From Bact-08 sp964533215 (GTDB taxonomy: Bacteria; Bacteroidota; Bacteroidia; Bacteroidales; UBA932), in assembly GCA_964533215.1 (NCBI GenBank), contig CAZHLJ010000001.1:1116001-1180000 (forward strand): a stretch of DNA of 64,000 nt. Reading direction: 5' to 3'. Made by a program: the position numbers and the translations under genes. Shown piece after piece: positions 8,794 to 18,385 of the stretch. Position 1 is the first letter of the stretch. Every line of letters begins with the position of its first letter. The notes under the pieces are model-generated. The model made no database searches and was not told the DNA's origin. It saw only the letters and a list, made by a program, of their open reading frames with translations.

Positions 8794-9194
8794 GCCGTCT
8801 GGACAAATATCTTTGGTCAATCAGGGTTTACAAAACCAGGGCTGATGCTACAGAAGCCTGCAAGACAGGACGTATTAAGGTTAACAATGTGGATGGAAAG
8901 GCATCAAGAGATGTTAAGCCTAATGATGAAATTACTGTACGTAAGGGCAATGTCCATTTCAAATATAAGGTTATTGAACCCATTGATAAAAGACAACCTG
9001 CAAAGCTAGTGGAGTTGTATGCTCTTAACATAACGCCGCAGGAAGAACTAGATAAAATCAATGCACCAAAGGAGACTATCTTCCTTGTCCGTGATAGAGG
9101 CACAGGTCGCCCAACAAAAAAGGATAGAAGGGATATGGACGACCTTCTGGATAATCTTGACAGCTTTGATCTGGATGCTGCTGATGACCTTTAG
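8790..9194 (+). CDS. S4-domain RNA-binding protein (HslR/Hsp15-like)
   Basis: 134 residues with an N-terminal S4 domain (about 1-65: RLDKYLWSIRVYKTRADATEACKTG split over two strands, then GRIKVNN) and an acidic C-terminal tail. The family binds rRNA; E. coli Hsp15 rescues peptidyl-tRNA on free 50S subunits, which fits its 4-base overlap with pth. It ends two bases before the convergent manA stop. Confidence 0.88.
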   Translation: MSRLDKYLWSIRVYKTRADATEACKTGRIKVNNVDGKASRDVKPNDEITVRKGNVHFKYKVIEPIDKRQPAKLVELYALNITPQEELDKINAPKETIFLVRDRGTGRPTKKDRRDMDDLLDNLDSFDLDAADDL

Positions 9195-9196
9195 AC

Positions 9197-10162
9197 CTAT
9201 TTACCTGTAATCTCCAATAACTTGCACAAAGCGGAGTTCTTTTCTATGGTGTATTCACCCATTGATGCAGGAATTAAAATGGTCTCCCCTTTTACAATTT
9301 TCTCAACAGAGCTTTCAGTGGTGATTTTCGCTTCACCCTCTGTGCAGATGTAAATAATAAAACTGCCATAATCCTGACTGAACAACCTTTTTGCTTTGGC
9401 TATCTCTAATAAGTTCACTTTAAAGTAGTCGCAATCAACAAGCTCCTCCTTTTTCTCTATGATGGAGTTTTCGAATTTGCTGTAGTTAATGCAGTCTATT
9501 GCCAGATCAAGATGTGTTTCTCTTGCTGTTGAAGGGTTGTGTTCCCTTCCCCAATCATATACTCGGTAGGTTATATCGGATACCTGCTGAATTTCTGCCA
9601 CTAGAATACCACCGGTTGCGGCATGTATTGTACCGGGCTCTATGAAGAAATAATCGCCTTTTCTTGGAGTAACAACATTCAGCAAATCAACAACAGTATC
9701 ATCATTGCATTTATCATATAATTCCTGAGGTGTTGTATCCCTGTTGAAACCTATATAGATTTTTGCCGTAGGATCTGCATCCAGTATATACCAGAATTCG
9801 GTCTTTCCATAAGAATCATGCCTCTCAAGTGCTATTTCATCATTAGGATGAACTTGTACAGATAGTCTGTCCTGAATGTCAAGTATCTTGATAAGGATAG
9901 GAAATTCGCTTCCGAACTTTTCATATATCTCATCACCCACAAGCTCTCCAAGGTATGTCTCTACTATCTCATTTATGTCGTTTCCTTCCAGAAAACCATT
10001 TTTTACTATAGATATATCATCCTGCACACCGCTAAGCTCCCAACTCTCTCCAATAGGCTTTGAACTTGCAGACCGTTTGTTGAAAGATTTTACGAGATTG
10101 TTTCCTCCCCACACTCTCTCTTTGAGGATGGGCTCAAATTTTATTGGATAAAGATTTTGCAT
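9197..10162 (-). CDS. manA: Class I mannose-6-phosphate isomerase
   Basis: 321 residues, the short type I form common in Bacteroidota and Firmicutes. Visible motifs: KERVWGG near the N-terminus, GESWELS, the zinc-site region SVQVHPNDEIA and GKTEFWYIL, and the downstream FFIEPGTIHA. It interconverts mannose-6-P and fructose-6-P. It is last of three reverse-strand genes and its start overlaps the CPBP protease gene by 29 bases. Confidence 0.95.
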   Translation of the reverse strand: MQNLYPIKFEPILKERVWGGNNLVKSFNKRSASSKPIGESWELSGVQDDISIVKNGFLEGNDINEIVETYLGELVGDEIYEKFGSEFPILIKILDIQDRLSVQVHPNDEIALERHDSYGKTEFWYILDADPTAKIYIGFNRDTTPQELYDKCNDDTVVDLLNVVTPRKGDYFFIEPGTIHAATGGILVAEIQQVSDITYRVYDWGREHNPSTARETHLDLAIDCINYSKFENSIIEKKEELVDCDYFKVNLLEIAKAKRLFSQDYGSFIIYICTEGEAKITTESSVEKIVKGETILIPASMGEYTIEKNSALCKLLEITGK

Positions 10163-10961
10163 AATAATTATTCATAATTAATATTGCGCCTATAGAATAA
10201 GCAAGTGCAATAAGATATATAACGTAGTAATAGTTGCCTGGTATCAGATCATAATAACCGGCATCGTCCGGGAGTCCCGGAAAGAAAATTGTGATAAGAT
10301 AGGCAAATCCGTTATTGATGAAATGGATGAAAATTGAAGCCCATAGAGACCGTGTCTTCCAGTATACCCAACCCATCAGAACTCCTATAAGAAAAGCAGG
10401 AATTGCCTGCCAAGGATTCAAGTGGATAACCCCGAATATTGCTGAGGACCAAAGAATGGCTTTGGTAGGAGAGGTGTGTTCAAGTAACCCTCTTAGAATT
10501 ATGCCTCGGCAGAAAAGCTCCTCGAGAAGAGGAGCAAATATAACCAACATAAGCAGACTGCTTATTTTATTCTCGGCTACCTGGTTGAGTAGCTCTTTCA
10601 TAAAGTCCGGAGTCTCCATCCACATGGTGAGAGGCTCAATTACAATATTGACAGCAAAGACCAATGGTAGGATCATAACGAAACTAAGAGGTGCTCCAAT
10701 CTTCCCGAATTGAGGTGCATTTAATGGGATAGCTTCTCTCTCTATGACATTGCTCTTGTACGGCCTTATCATCCATAGATAAGGGGGTATGAAGATAAGA
10801 GGGTAGGTGATTATTGTAAGCCAGCCCTTGAGTGCCGGAAATATTAATCCGATGAAAAGTGATACGGCACCGCTTAGGATAGCCCCGCCAACAATCAGAA
10901 AGAGAGCTAAAGTCCAGCTCTCTTTAAGGTCAGGCAGATATGTGGTTAATCTGTTGCTCAT
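10134..10961 (-). CDS. CPBP-family intramembrane metalloprotease
   Basis: 275 residues. The start is set at ATG 10961, four bases after the upstream nucleotidyltransferase stop; the frame is open further but inside that gene. About eight hydrophobic segments are present. The CPBP (Abi/CaaX) motifs are EELFCRGIILRG near residue 170, a His in FGVIHLNPWQ, and HFINNGFAY. The family cleaves substrates within the membrane; the target here is unknown. It overlaps manA. Confidence 0.9.
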   Translation of the reverse strand: MSNRLTTYLPDLKESWTLALFLIVGGAILSGAVSLFIGLIFPALKGWLTIITYPLIFIPPYLWMIRPYKSNVIEREAIPLNAPQFGKIGAPLSFVMILPLVFAVNIVIEPLTMWMETPDFMKELLNQVAENKISSLLMLVIFAPLLEELFCRGIILRGLLEHTSPTKAILWSSAIFGVIHLNPWQAIPAFLIGVLMGWVYWKTRSLWASIFIHFINNGFAYLITIFFPGLPDDAGYYDLIPGNYYYVIYLIALAYSIGAILIMNNYYAKSLSNKI

Positions 10962-10965
10962 TAAG

Positions 10966-11877
10966 TCAGATTTTAAAAAGCGGTGTAGGATATTTCCCCT
11001 CCTTAACCAATCCGGCAATTCTGGTAACAACCTGTTCTCGATCCTCTTTATAGGTAACTCCAAACCATTGATCCGGGGTGTTGAGAAGAGTGCAGCTGGC
11101 CTTTCCTCTTTCAAGGATCTGGTTTACTACGTATGGAATGTAGAATTCGGATGTTAGTTCATTCATGTTTTTTCTAAGGAAATCTTCAAAGATGATTTTT
11201 CCATCATTAAAAAAATCAGGTGTGAAACCCCACATATTCATGGAAACTACATTATCGTCTTTAAAAATAACCCGTTCCCCATTGGAATTTTCTCCTGTTA
11301 TCTTATCACCTTCTCTTACAATTTTATGGTGTTCCTCTACAGATGTGAGAAATCTGTTGCTGTCTGAGGTGCATATTCCCCTTGAAACTCCTCCCGACTC
11401 AGAGAGTGTATTTGAGATGTTGAAGCCAACCATACAGTACTCTCCTGTGTGTCCAATCCTTTCTGTCAAGAATTTTCCAAGGACTTCAAAAGATCTCTGT
11501 CCGTAGTAATCATCTGCATTGATTACCGCAAATGGTGTATCTATGACTTTTTCTGCGACCATTACAGCGTGACCTGTTCCTAACGGTTTTGTGCGTTCAG
11601 GGTTTATTGTGAAACCTTCCGGAATCATATTGAGTTCCTGATCTACAAATTCAAAGTCAATTGAGTTCCCATATCTACTCCGGATTCTCTCTTCAAACTC
11701 ATTCCTGAAGTGTTTGCGGATTACAAAAACAACTTTTCCAAATCCTGCACGTATAGCATCATAAACTGAATAATCCATTATTGTTTCCCCACTCGGGCCA
11801 ACACCATCCATCTGCTTCAATCCTCCGTATCTGCTGCCCATTCCTGCAGCTAGTATCATTAAAGTCGGTTTTGTCAT
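10966..11877 (-). CDS. Sugar-phosphate nucleotidyltransferase-like protein
   Basis: 303 residues. The N-terminus LMILAAGMGSRYGGLKQMD is the GxGxR-type nucleotide-binding motif of NTP_transferase enzymes, PLGTGHAVMVA and INADDYYG follow, the last holding the metal-binding Asp residues. Such enzymes activate sugar phosphates with NTP; which sugar and base cannot be read. Its operon with manA suggests hexose or mannose-derived nucleotide-sugar supply. It starts the three-gene reverse operon. Confidence 0.85.
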   Translation of the reverse strand: MTKPTLMILAAGMGSRYGGLKQMDGVGPSGETIMDYSVYDAIRAGFGKVVFVIRKHFRNEFEERIRSRYGNSIDFEFVDQELNMIPEGFTINPERTKPLGTGHAVMVAEKVIDTPFAVINADDYYGQRSFEVLGKFLTERIGHTGEYCMVGFNISNTLSESGGVSRGICTSDSNRFLTSVEEHHKIVREGDKITGENSNGERVIFKDDNVVSMNMWGFTPDFFNDGKIIFEDFLRKNMNELTSEFYIPYVVNQILERGKASCTLLNTPDQWFGVTYKEDREQVVTRIAGLVKEGKYPTPLFKI

Positions 11878-11957
11878 ATTGCTTGTCTCATTAATATATA
11901 TCTAAGACAAAATTATTATTAATTTTGTGAAAATTACCATAAAAACCCAAAAGAGAG

Positions 11958-12266
11958 ATGTGGCAAAGGTTTTTGGATTCCAAAATTTTCAGGATAATAA
12001 AAAATAAATTCCTTATTGTAGGCATTGTGTTTGCTGTCTGGATTACCTTTTTTGACAACAATAGCTTGATTGACTGGGCGAAGGTGGTCTTGAATATAAG
12101 TGATCAGGAGAAACAGAAGGATTATTACAATAAAGAAATTGAGGCTACAGAAGAGAAACTACTTGAATTGGGTTCGAATTTGGACAGCCTTGAAAAATTT
12201 GCCAGAGAGCAGTATTTCTTCAAAGAGGAAGGGGAGGATATCTTTATTGTCCAAGAGAGGAAATAG
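11958..12266 (+). CDS. FtsB/DivIC-family septum formation initiator
   Basis: 102 residues: a short basic N-terminus, one transmembrane segment at about 18-35, then a charged coiled coil (about 50-85) and the conserved tail EKFAREQYFFKEEGEDIF. This is the FtsB/DivIC layout; the family works with FtsL and FtsQ in divisome activation. It stands alone between two reverse operons. Its last 23 bases overlap the convergent HAD gene. Confidence 0.88.
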   Translation: MWQRFLDSKIFRIIKNKFLIVGIVFAVWITFFDNNSLIDWAKVVLNISDQEKQKDYYNKEIEATEEKLLELGSNLDSLEKFAREQYFFKEEGEDIFIVQERK

Positions 12267-12948
12267 TAAGTAAATCCCTTAAGTCTGAAGAGTTATAGGT
12301 TGGACCTCCTTCGCAAGGAACAGAACGGACGTTGTAAAAGAACTGGTCAATCCCAAAAATCATAGCTCCTTCTATATCGTTGGCAAAGTCATCTCCAACC
12401 ATAATTGATTCCTTTTTTACCCCATTTATTGCCTTGAGAGCTCTTTTGAATATAATAGGCGAGGGCTTGAGGACTCCCTGCTCCTCGGAAATAAGCACAG
12501 CTTCAAAAAAAATGTCAATACCGGAGTTTTTTAGCTTCCGGTACTGAACTTCTTTAAAACCGTTTGTAATGAGAGCCATTCTGGCACCCCTTTCCTTTAG
12601 GATTGTGAGCACTTCTTTTGCATGAGGCATTAGAATCCTCTGATTTGGCATGTTATTCAGATAATCCTCTCCCATTCTTCTTGCGAACTCTGTGTCATCG
12701 ATTCCAAATATTAGCAGCGTCTGATAGAACCTTTTCCAGCGTAGCTCCTCCTTAGGAATCAAACCCATTTCGTAATCTCTCCACAATTCGTGGTTGATCT
12801 TCTCATATGAATGGAAAAACCCATTTTTGTCATTTATGGGCAACTGATAACTATCCAACAGTTCGTATATGTTGCTTCTGGCATTGGCATCGAAATCCCA
12901 AAGCGTCCTGTCAAGATCGAAGAGAAAATATCTATAATTCTTTGACAC
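12244..12948 (-). CDS. YjjG-family HAD noncanonical pyrimidine nucleotidase
   Basis: 234 residues. HAD motif I is FLFDLDRTLWDFD (near residue 8-20), motif II ITNGF, and motif IV VGDDFANDIEGA. The helical cap and the FKEVQYRKLKNSGI stretch match the YjjG subfamily, which dephosphorylates pyrimidine nucleoside monophosphates, including damaged ones. It follows the M64 gene by two bases. Confidence 0.87.
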   Translation of the reverse strand: MSKNYRYFLFDLDRTLWDFDANARSNIYELLDSYQLPINDKNGFFHSYEKINHELWRDYEMGLIPKEELRWKRFYQTLLIFGIDDTEFARRMGEDYLNNMPNQRILMPHAKEVLTILKERGARMALITNGFKEVQYRKLKNSGIDIFFEAVLISEEQGVLKPSPIIFKRALKAINGVKKESIMVGDDFANDIEGAMIFGIDQFFYNVRSVPCEGGPTYNSSDLRDLLTISSLGQ

Positions 12949-12950
12949 AA

Positions 12951-14162
12951 TTATTTTGTGTAATAGTCTATCATGTCATTGATTGCTTTTCTGCATACAG
13001 GACAAAAGCCCGGCGCACTATTCGTCTTCATCTTGCAATCTGGACATGGTCTGTATATGCCTTTAGCCATATATCCGCCACCTTCGTTTAGGCCGACTCC
13101 ATCTTTGTCCATCATACTCTTCCATTTGGAATCGAAGTTTACAAGTGTTGTGAGGTTTGGTTCCCAGGGTTCTACCTTTAAATTATAAAAATCTTCATAT
13201 GCAACATCTGATGTATAGTATTCATCTCCCAATCCAGCAAAACTATGTCCGAATTCATGAATGAAGACCGTCGCTTCTGTAGGGTGGTCTGCCATGCTAA
13301 GTCCGTAGTAGTTATATATACCACCGCCGCCATACTTGTTGGTGTTGACAATGACGTACAGAGCATCGTAGGGGGTGTTGGAGGCTGTCTGTGCTACGAT
13401 TTTCTGATTAGGAGCTGTCAGATATCTGTCAATTTTGAATGTGTAGAAGTTTGAGGAGACAGCAGTGTTCTTCCAGATATCATTGTGAGGAATATCTGTC
13501 CCGCTATCTTTTGATACAGACTCAACTGCCCAGATGTTGAAATCAGACTTGCGTGATTTATATGGCTCAACCAAAAACAGATATTCCGCAAATTTTGCGG
13601 CATCTTTCCTGAACTTATCCATCTCATCAGCAGTATAGCCCTCTGCAATGAAAACAACATCCACTTTCTTTGAAGGATCTCCGTTTGTCAGAATTGGGAC
13701 AACCTTATAGTCGTTCTCTTTCTCAGCACTGATAGTTTTGTCGTTTGGATCAATATTCATACTGTATAATTCAGAGAACTTACCTGTTTTTTTAACTCTT
13801 TCATAGAAAACGACCTTGACGGGTTCATTTGGAAAAGGTATACAGTAAGACCCAGAAAAAGCTTTCGGAGTTGTTTTAGCCTCTGCAGTTGTTCTCCATT
13901 CCTGAAAAAGGTTGTTGAACCCTTTTGAAAAAATCACCTTCCCTGAACTATTGAAAACCTTATACTGATATTCTCCGTAGTTAAAAGGATCTTGTGATAC
14001 AGGCCCGCTCCAAGAAGCCTCTTTATGCAGTCCCTCCAAGAAAATTTCCTGTTTGATTGCGTCACCTGCGAAGACCATATCCAATCGGAGTCTTTGTGTC
14101 GGCTGTGAGTAAAATGGGATAGATATAAGTGTAAACGCGATGATAAAAACCAGCTTTTTCAT
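12951..14162 (-). CDS. Secreted M64-family (IgA peptidase-like) metallopeptidase
   Basis: 403 residues with a signal peptide (MKKLVFIIAFTLISIPFYS). An N-terminal beta domain (about 20-140) precedes the catalytic M64 domain. The zinc site HEFGHSFAGLGDEY lies near residue 303. A CPDCKM...CPVC pattern near the C-terminus is retained. The family was named for an IgA-cleaving enzyme of Clostridium; in free-living and gut Bacteroidota the substrate is unknown. It lies between purB and the HAD gene. Confidence 0.9.
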   Translation of the reverse strand: MKKLVFIIAFTLISIPFYSQPTQRLRLDMVFAGDAIKQEIFLEGLHKEASWSGPVSQDPFNYGEYQYKVFNSSGKVIFSKGFNNLFQEWRTTAEAKTTPKAFSGSYCIPFPNEPVKVVFYERVKKTGKFSELYSMNIDPNDKTISAEKENDYKVVPILTNGDPSKKVDVVFIAEGYTADEMDKFRKDAAKFAEYLFLVEPYKSRKSDFNIWAVESVSKDSGTDIPHNDIWKNTAVSSNFYTFKIDRYLTAPNQKIVAQTASNTPYDALYVIVNTNKYGGGGIYNYYGLSMADHPTEATVFIHEFGHSFAGLGDEYYTSDVAYEDFYNLKVEPWEPNLTTLVNFDSKWKSMMDKDGVGLNEGGGYMAKGIYRPCPDCKMKTNSAPGFCPVCRKAINDMIDYYTK

Positions 14163-14174
14163 TTTGGATTGATT

Positions 14175-15518
14175 TTATATTCCTGTATATGAGAATGGGG
14201 TTATTGCTTTTAATTCTGTCTTGATGTCATCGGAGACATCAAGACCCTCAATGAAACATTGAATGGACTCCTTGGAAATTGTTTGGTTTGTCCTGGTAAG
14301 AGACTTTAGAGCTTCATAAGGATTTGGATAGTCTTCTCTTCTTAGGATTGTCTGAATGCCTTCTGCTACAACAGCCCAGTTTGAATCCAGATCTTTATTA
14401 ATTGCAGATTCGTTGAGGATAAGTTTATTTAGACCTTTTTCGACAGACTTGAAGGAGATTATGCTATGAGCCAGAGGAACACCTACATTCCTCAATACTG
14501 TCGAGTCTGTAAGGTCTCTTTGAAGACGGGATATTGGAAGCTTAGCAGATAGGTGTGAGAATAGTGCATTTGCAATACCGAGATTACCCTCTGCATTTTC
14601 GAAATCGATAGGGTTCACCTTGTGTGGCATTGCCGAAGAACCAACCTCTCCGGTCTTGATTTTTTGTCTGAAGTACTCCATTGAGACATAACTCCAGATG
14701 TCCCTGCAAAGATCAATAAGAATTGTATTTATTCTTTTCAAATTATCAAAAAGCGCTGCAGTGTAATCGTAGTGCTCAATTTGGGTGGTAGGATAAGATC
14801 TTTTCAGCCCGAGTGTTCCTTCAACAAATTTTATCGCAAAACTGTTCCAGTCAATCTGAGGGTATGCGACTTTATGAGCATTGAAATTGCCTGTAGCTCC
14901 ACCAAACTTTGCTGAATATGGTACGGCTTCAAGGGTTGACAGTTGCTCATTAAGACGTGTTACATAAACATTCAACTCTTTACCTAGTCTTGTGGGAGAC
15001 GCTGGTTGGCCATGTGTATGAGCAAGCATTGGAATGTTTTCCCACTCTTTTGAAAGATTTGTTAAGATATTGATAATTTTGTGTAACTGAGGTAGATATA
15101 CTTCTCTGACACCTTCCAGCAGACTCAGAGGGACAGATGTGTTGTTTATGTCCTGTGATGTAAGTCCAAAGTGAACGAACTCTTTATATTTTTCCAGTCC
15201 GAGCTTCTCAAACCTGCCTTTTATAAAGTACTCAACAGCCTTAACGTCGTGATTTGTGGTTTTTTCAATTTCCTTTATCTGCAGTGCATCTTCCGGAGTG
15301 AAACTCTTGTATGTATCACGAAGTTCATTGTAGCACTCCTTGTTGACACCATTCAATTGTTTAAGCGGTATTTCGCACAATGCGATAAAGTATTCTATTT
15401 CGACTTTAACCCTGTATCTGATAAGTGCAAATTCGGAATAGTAACCCGACAGCTCTTCAACTTGTTTGTAATATCTTCCGTCAATCGGAGAAATGGCTGA
15501 TAGTGAATTATTTATCAT
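14175..15518 (-). CDS. purB: Adenylosuccinate lyase
   Basis: 447 residues. It starts with ISPIDGRYYKQVEELS and has the fumarase-superfamily signature GSSAMPHKVNPIDFENAEGN (about residue 288-307). It cleaves SAICAR to AICAR and adenylosuccinate to AMP, releasing fumarate. The length matches the E. coli-type enzyme. It is 12 bases upstream of the M64 gene and 47 bases downstream of folP on the same strand. Confidence 0.97.
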   Translation of the reverse strand: MINNSLSAISPIDGRYYKQVEELSGYYSEFALIRYRVKVEIEYFIALCEIPLKQLNGVNKECYNELRDTYKSFTPEDALQIKEIEKTTNHDVKAVEYFIKGRFEKLGLEKYKEFVHFGLTSQDINNTSVPLSLLEGVREVYLPQLHKIINILTNLSKEWENIPMLAHTHGQPASPTRLGKELNVYVTRLNEQLSTLEAVPYSAKFGGATGNFNAHKVAYPQIDWNSFAIKFVEGTLGLKRSYPTTQIEHYDYTAALFDNLKRINTILIDLCRDIWSYVSMEYFRQKIKTGEVGSSAMPHKVNPIDFENAEGNLGIANALFSHLSAKLPISRLQRDLTDSTVLRNVGVPLAHSIISFKSVEKGLNKLILNESAINKDLDSNWAVVAEGIQTILRREDYPNPYEALKSLTRTNQTISKESIQCFIEGLDVSDDIKTELKAITPFSYTGI

Positions 15519-15565
15519 GTATATTCATGTGTTTGAAAACTTCAAAATTAGCAAAAAAAACAATA

Positions 15566-16390
15566 CTACTTTCCTGAAATCTTGAGGAAAAGCTTTACAA
15601 TTTGCTTTGTTTCCTTAATATCGTGAACCCTAAGTATATCTGCACCATGAATAAGTGCCTGAAGATGCAAGGCCGATGTAGCAGTCAATGAATCTTCGGG
15701 AGAGATCTCAAGAAAACGGTATATCATGCTTTTTCTGGAAATGCCGACAAGAATAGGGTAGAACTTACCTGAATCCCCGGATTGAATTTTAAATTTTTCC
15801 AACCCGGTGAGTAGCTCGTAATTTTGGTCGATATTTTTTGAGAAGCCGAAACCTGGATCTAGAATAAGATTTTTTATTCCGGCATTTTTTGCTTTTGGTA
15901 TAAAATCCATAAAATAGTTCCGTATATCTTCCACTACATTGTCATAATCACAGAACTGCTGCATGTTTTCCGGAGTACCTCTTTTGTGCATTGCTATGTA
16001 TGGCAGTTCAAGCTTTCCAACCTTTTCGAGCATTCCTGGGTCGTCTTCTCCTGCAGAGATATCATTTACTATAAAATCGCCAATGAAATCGTAAGAGCGT
16101 TCAACAATATCAGACCTGAAGGTGTCAATTGATATTTCTGAAGAGGGATATCTCTTAAGGACAAGCCTAAGTGCAGGCTTCAAATATTCCCACTCCTGTT
16201 CCAACGATATGCTTTTCAGCCCCGGCCTGGTAGAACAGGCTCCAATGTCTATTATATCAGCACCCTCTTCGAGCATTTGCTCAAACTTTTTTATAAGCTG
16301 CTCATCATTAATACATCTGCTCTCGGCGTAGAAGGAATCTGGATTAACGTTAATGATTCCCATTACCTTTGGCTCATCGTAATTTATCAT
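15566..16390 (-). CDS. folP: Dihydropteroate synthase
   Basis: 274 residues. The pterin-binding signature VMGIINVNPDSFYAES is near the N-terminus; DIIDIGACSTRPG and the later LILDPGFGFSK follow, with GISRKSMIYR in the 4-aminobenzoate-binding region. It condenses 4-aminobenzoate with dihydropterin pyrophosphate in folate synthesis and is the sulfonamide target. It diverges from tmk. Confidence 0.96.
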   Translation of the reverse strand: MINYDEPKVMGIINVNPDSFYAESRCINDEQLIKKFEQMLEEGADIIDIGACSTRPGLKSISLEQEWEYLKPALRLVLKRYPSSEISIDTFRSDIVERSYDFIGDFIVNDISAGEDDPGMLEKVGKLELPYIAMHKRGTPENMQQFCDYDNVVEDIRNYFMDFIPKAKNAGIKNLILDPGFGFSKNIDQNYELLTGLEKFKIQSGDSGKFYPILVGISRKSMIYRFLEISPEDSLTATSALHLQALIHGADILRVHDIKETKQIVKLFLKISGK

Positions 16391-16408
16391 TATTTCTATT
16401 AAATTGTC

Positions 16409-16416
16409 TAACTTTG
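16409..16416 (+). promoter_or_regulatory. -7 box for tmk
   Basis: TAACTTTG, 27 bases before the tmk ATG at 16444. No convincing -33 element. Confidence 0.5.
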
Positions 16417-16443
16417 TTTGATATCACAAATATAAGATTTATT

Positions 16444-17121
16444 ATGTTCATTGTGCTGGAAGGTTTGGATGGAGCAGGCAAGTCTACTCAGATTGCTCTG
16501 CTGAAAAAATATTTTGAAGAGAAAAACATTGATGTCAATTACCTGCATTTCCCCAGATTCGATTCACCTGTGTTCGGAGATCTCATAGCGCGGTTCCTAA
16601 GGGGCGATTTAGGAACTATTGACAATGTACACCCTATGTTGATAGCCCTGCTTTTCGCCGGAGACCGCAAAGATGCATCCTCCATGATAAAAGGCTGGCT
16701 GGATAGTGGAAAATGCGTCATTCTGGACAGATACATCTATTCAAATATAGCTTTTCAATGTGCGAAGGTTGAAGATCCTCTGGAGTCTGAGAGACTCAGG
16801 GATTGGATATTTGATATGGAATATAACCATTTTGCAATACCAAAGCCTGATTTGAACCTTTTCTTAGATGTTCCCCTGAGTTTCGTAGGTAAAAAATTGA
16901 ATGAGGAGAGAGATGGGGATGACAGAGAATATCTAAATGGGAAAAAGGATATACATGAGGCGAATCTCGATTTTCAGTCCAAGGTAAGGGATAGATACCT
17001 TAAGGAGTGTAAACGTGATATCGATTTTGTCAGAATTGACTGTGCAGGGATAAATGGTGAAATTCTTGCAGCTGACAGAATATATAAACTTCTAATAGAA
17101 AGAATAGAAAAACTACTTTAA
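16444..17121 (+). CDS. tmk: Thymidylate kinase
   Basis: 225 residues from ATG 16444; an in-frame codon at 16369 lies inside the divergent folP and upstream of the promoter, so it is rejected. The P-loop LEGLDGAGKSTQ is at the N-terminus and the DR motif ILDRYIYSNIAFQ in the middle. It phosphorylates dTMP to dTDP. One base separates it from the next gene, so the two are co-transcribed. Confidence 0.95.
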   Translation: MFIVLEGLDGAGKSTQIALLKKYFEEKNIDVNYLHFPRFDSPVFGDLIARFLRGDLGTIDNVHPMLIALLFAGDRKDASSMIKGWLDSGKCVILDRYIYSNIAFQCAKVEDPLESERLRDWIFDMEYNHFAIPKPDLNLFLDVPLSFVGKKLNEERDGDDREYLNGKKDIHEANLDFQSKVRDRYLKECKRDIDFVRIDCAGINGEILAADRIYKLLIERIEKLL

Positions 17122-17122
17122 G

Positions 17123-18385
17123 ATGAAAATCCTGAGAGCATTTGCCAGACTGATAGTAGGCGTTACATTTATATTTTCCGGCTTTTCAAAAATTATTGAC
17201 CCTGTAGGTGCCGGTCTGATTGTAGGGGAATATTTTAAAATTGTTGGAATAGAATCTTTTACGCATTTGTTTCAGCTTTTTGGAGTTTTACTTTCTGGAG
17301 TTGAACTTTTGCTTGGTATCTCTCTCCTTCTTGGGCTTAGAATGAAAATATCCTCTAGGGCTGCAATGTACTTTATCTGTTTCTTTACCTGCATAACATT
17401 CATTTTAGCCATTTTTAATCCAATAAAGGAGTGCGGATGTTTTGGTGAAGTTCTGAAGCTTACAAACTGGCAAACGTTCTACAAAAATTTACTCTTACTG
17501 CTTTTAGTACTAGTCCTGTTTTTCCAGAGAGACAAGTTTATCCCGATAGCACCGGAAAAATGGGAAAATATTTTTGTGGGGCTATTTGTTTTGCTGATAG
17601 CTATATTACCGGTTTATTCTTATAGACATCTTCCTCTTATGGACTTTATGGATTATAAGGTTGGAACTGATATCTCGGAAAAACTTAATGTATCACAGAA
17701 TTCAGGAGGTTCGAATTATGAGACAGCCCTCTTTTATAAAAAAAATGGGAAGGTGGTTGAGTTTACCATAGACAATCTGCCGGATTCAACATGGACTTTT
17801 GTAGACTCAAAAACGAAACAGAAGTCTTCGTCAAATTTACCTACTCTTATAAATTTTGCCGTATCAGACAGAGATGGAACCTATCTTACAGATTCGTTGC
17901 TTTCAATTAAAGGCAAACTGTTTATTACATCAATCCCATATTTGGAAAAGCTTAAGCCATCTGCCTTTTACAAGATAAAGCAGATGAATATGATGCTTAA
18001 GGAAAAAGGGATTCCACACATAATACTTACAGGGTCTTCCCCTGGAGGAATTGATAGCGTTAACGGGAAATTATCTGATGTAAACATTTATTATACAGAT
18101 TATAAGACACTCCTTACAATGAACCGTTCCAATGGAGGTTTGATATACCTAAACGATGCGATAGTAACTGCAAAGTGGTCAATTGCAGATATGCCTTTGA
18201 AATCTCTTGACAAGGTATTGGGAGAAGATCCGGAACTGCTGGCTGCTAAGGCAAGTATCAGCGAGCAACTTGCAGCAGAGGTGACGGCGGTGATTATATT
18301 GCTGCTTATTGCCGTAATGAGATATATATGTAAGTTTGCTTATACCCATAAAACAACGTCAGATGAAAATATTTCAGAATCATAA
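17123..18385 (+). CDS. DoxX/MauE-like membrane protein with thioredoxin-fold tail (BT_3928-type)
   Basis: 420 residues. The N-terminal half (about 1-165) is a four-helix DoxX/MauE domain starting RLIVGVTFIFSGFSKIIDP, with a CGC motif (KECGCFGE) near residue 110. Residues about 165-385 form a soluble domain resembling thioredoxin-fold proteins (LFITSIPYLEKL, IYLNDAIVTAKWS) but with no CxxC. A last hydrophobic helix lies at about 390-412. Similar proteins are common in Bacteroidota; function is unknown, with a redox role only inferred. Its end overlaps murB by 23 bases. Confidence 0.78.
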   Translation: MKILRAFARLIVGVTFIFSGFSKIIDPVGAGLIVGEYFKIVGIESFTHLFQLFGVLLSGVELLLGISLLLGLRMKISSRAAMYFICFFTCITFILAIFNPIKECGCFGEVLKLTNWQTFYKNLLLLLLVLVLFFQRDKFIPIAPEKWENIFVGLFVLLIAILPVYSYRHLPLMDFMDYKVGTDISEKLNVSQNSGGSNYETALFYKKNGKVVEFTIDNLPDSTWTFVDSKTKQKSSSNLPTLINFAVSDRDGTYLTDSLLSIKGKLFITSIPYLEKLKPSAFYKIKQMNMMLKEKGIPHIILTGSSPGGIDSVNGKLSDVNIYYTDYKTLLTMNRSNGGLIYLNDAIVTAKWSIADMPLKSLDKVLGEDPELLAAKASISEQLAAEVTAVIILLLIAVMRYICKFAYTHKTTSDENISES

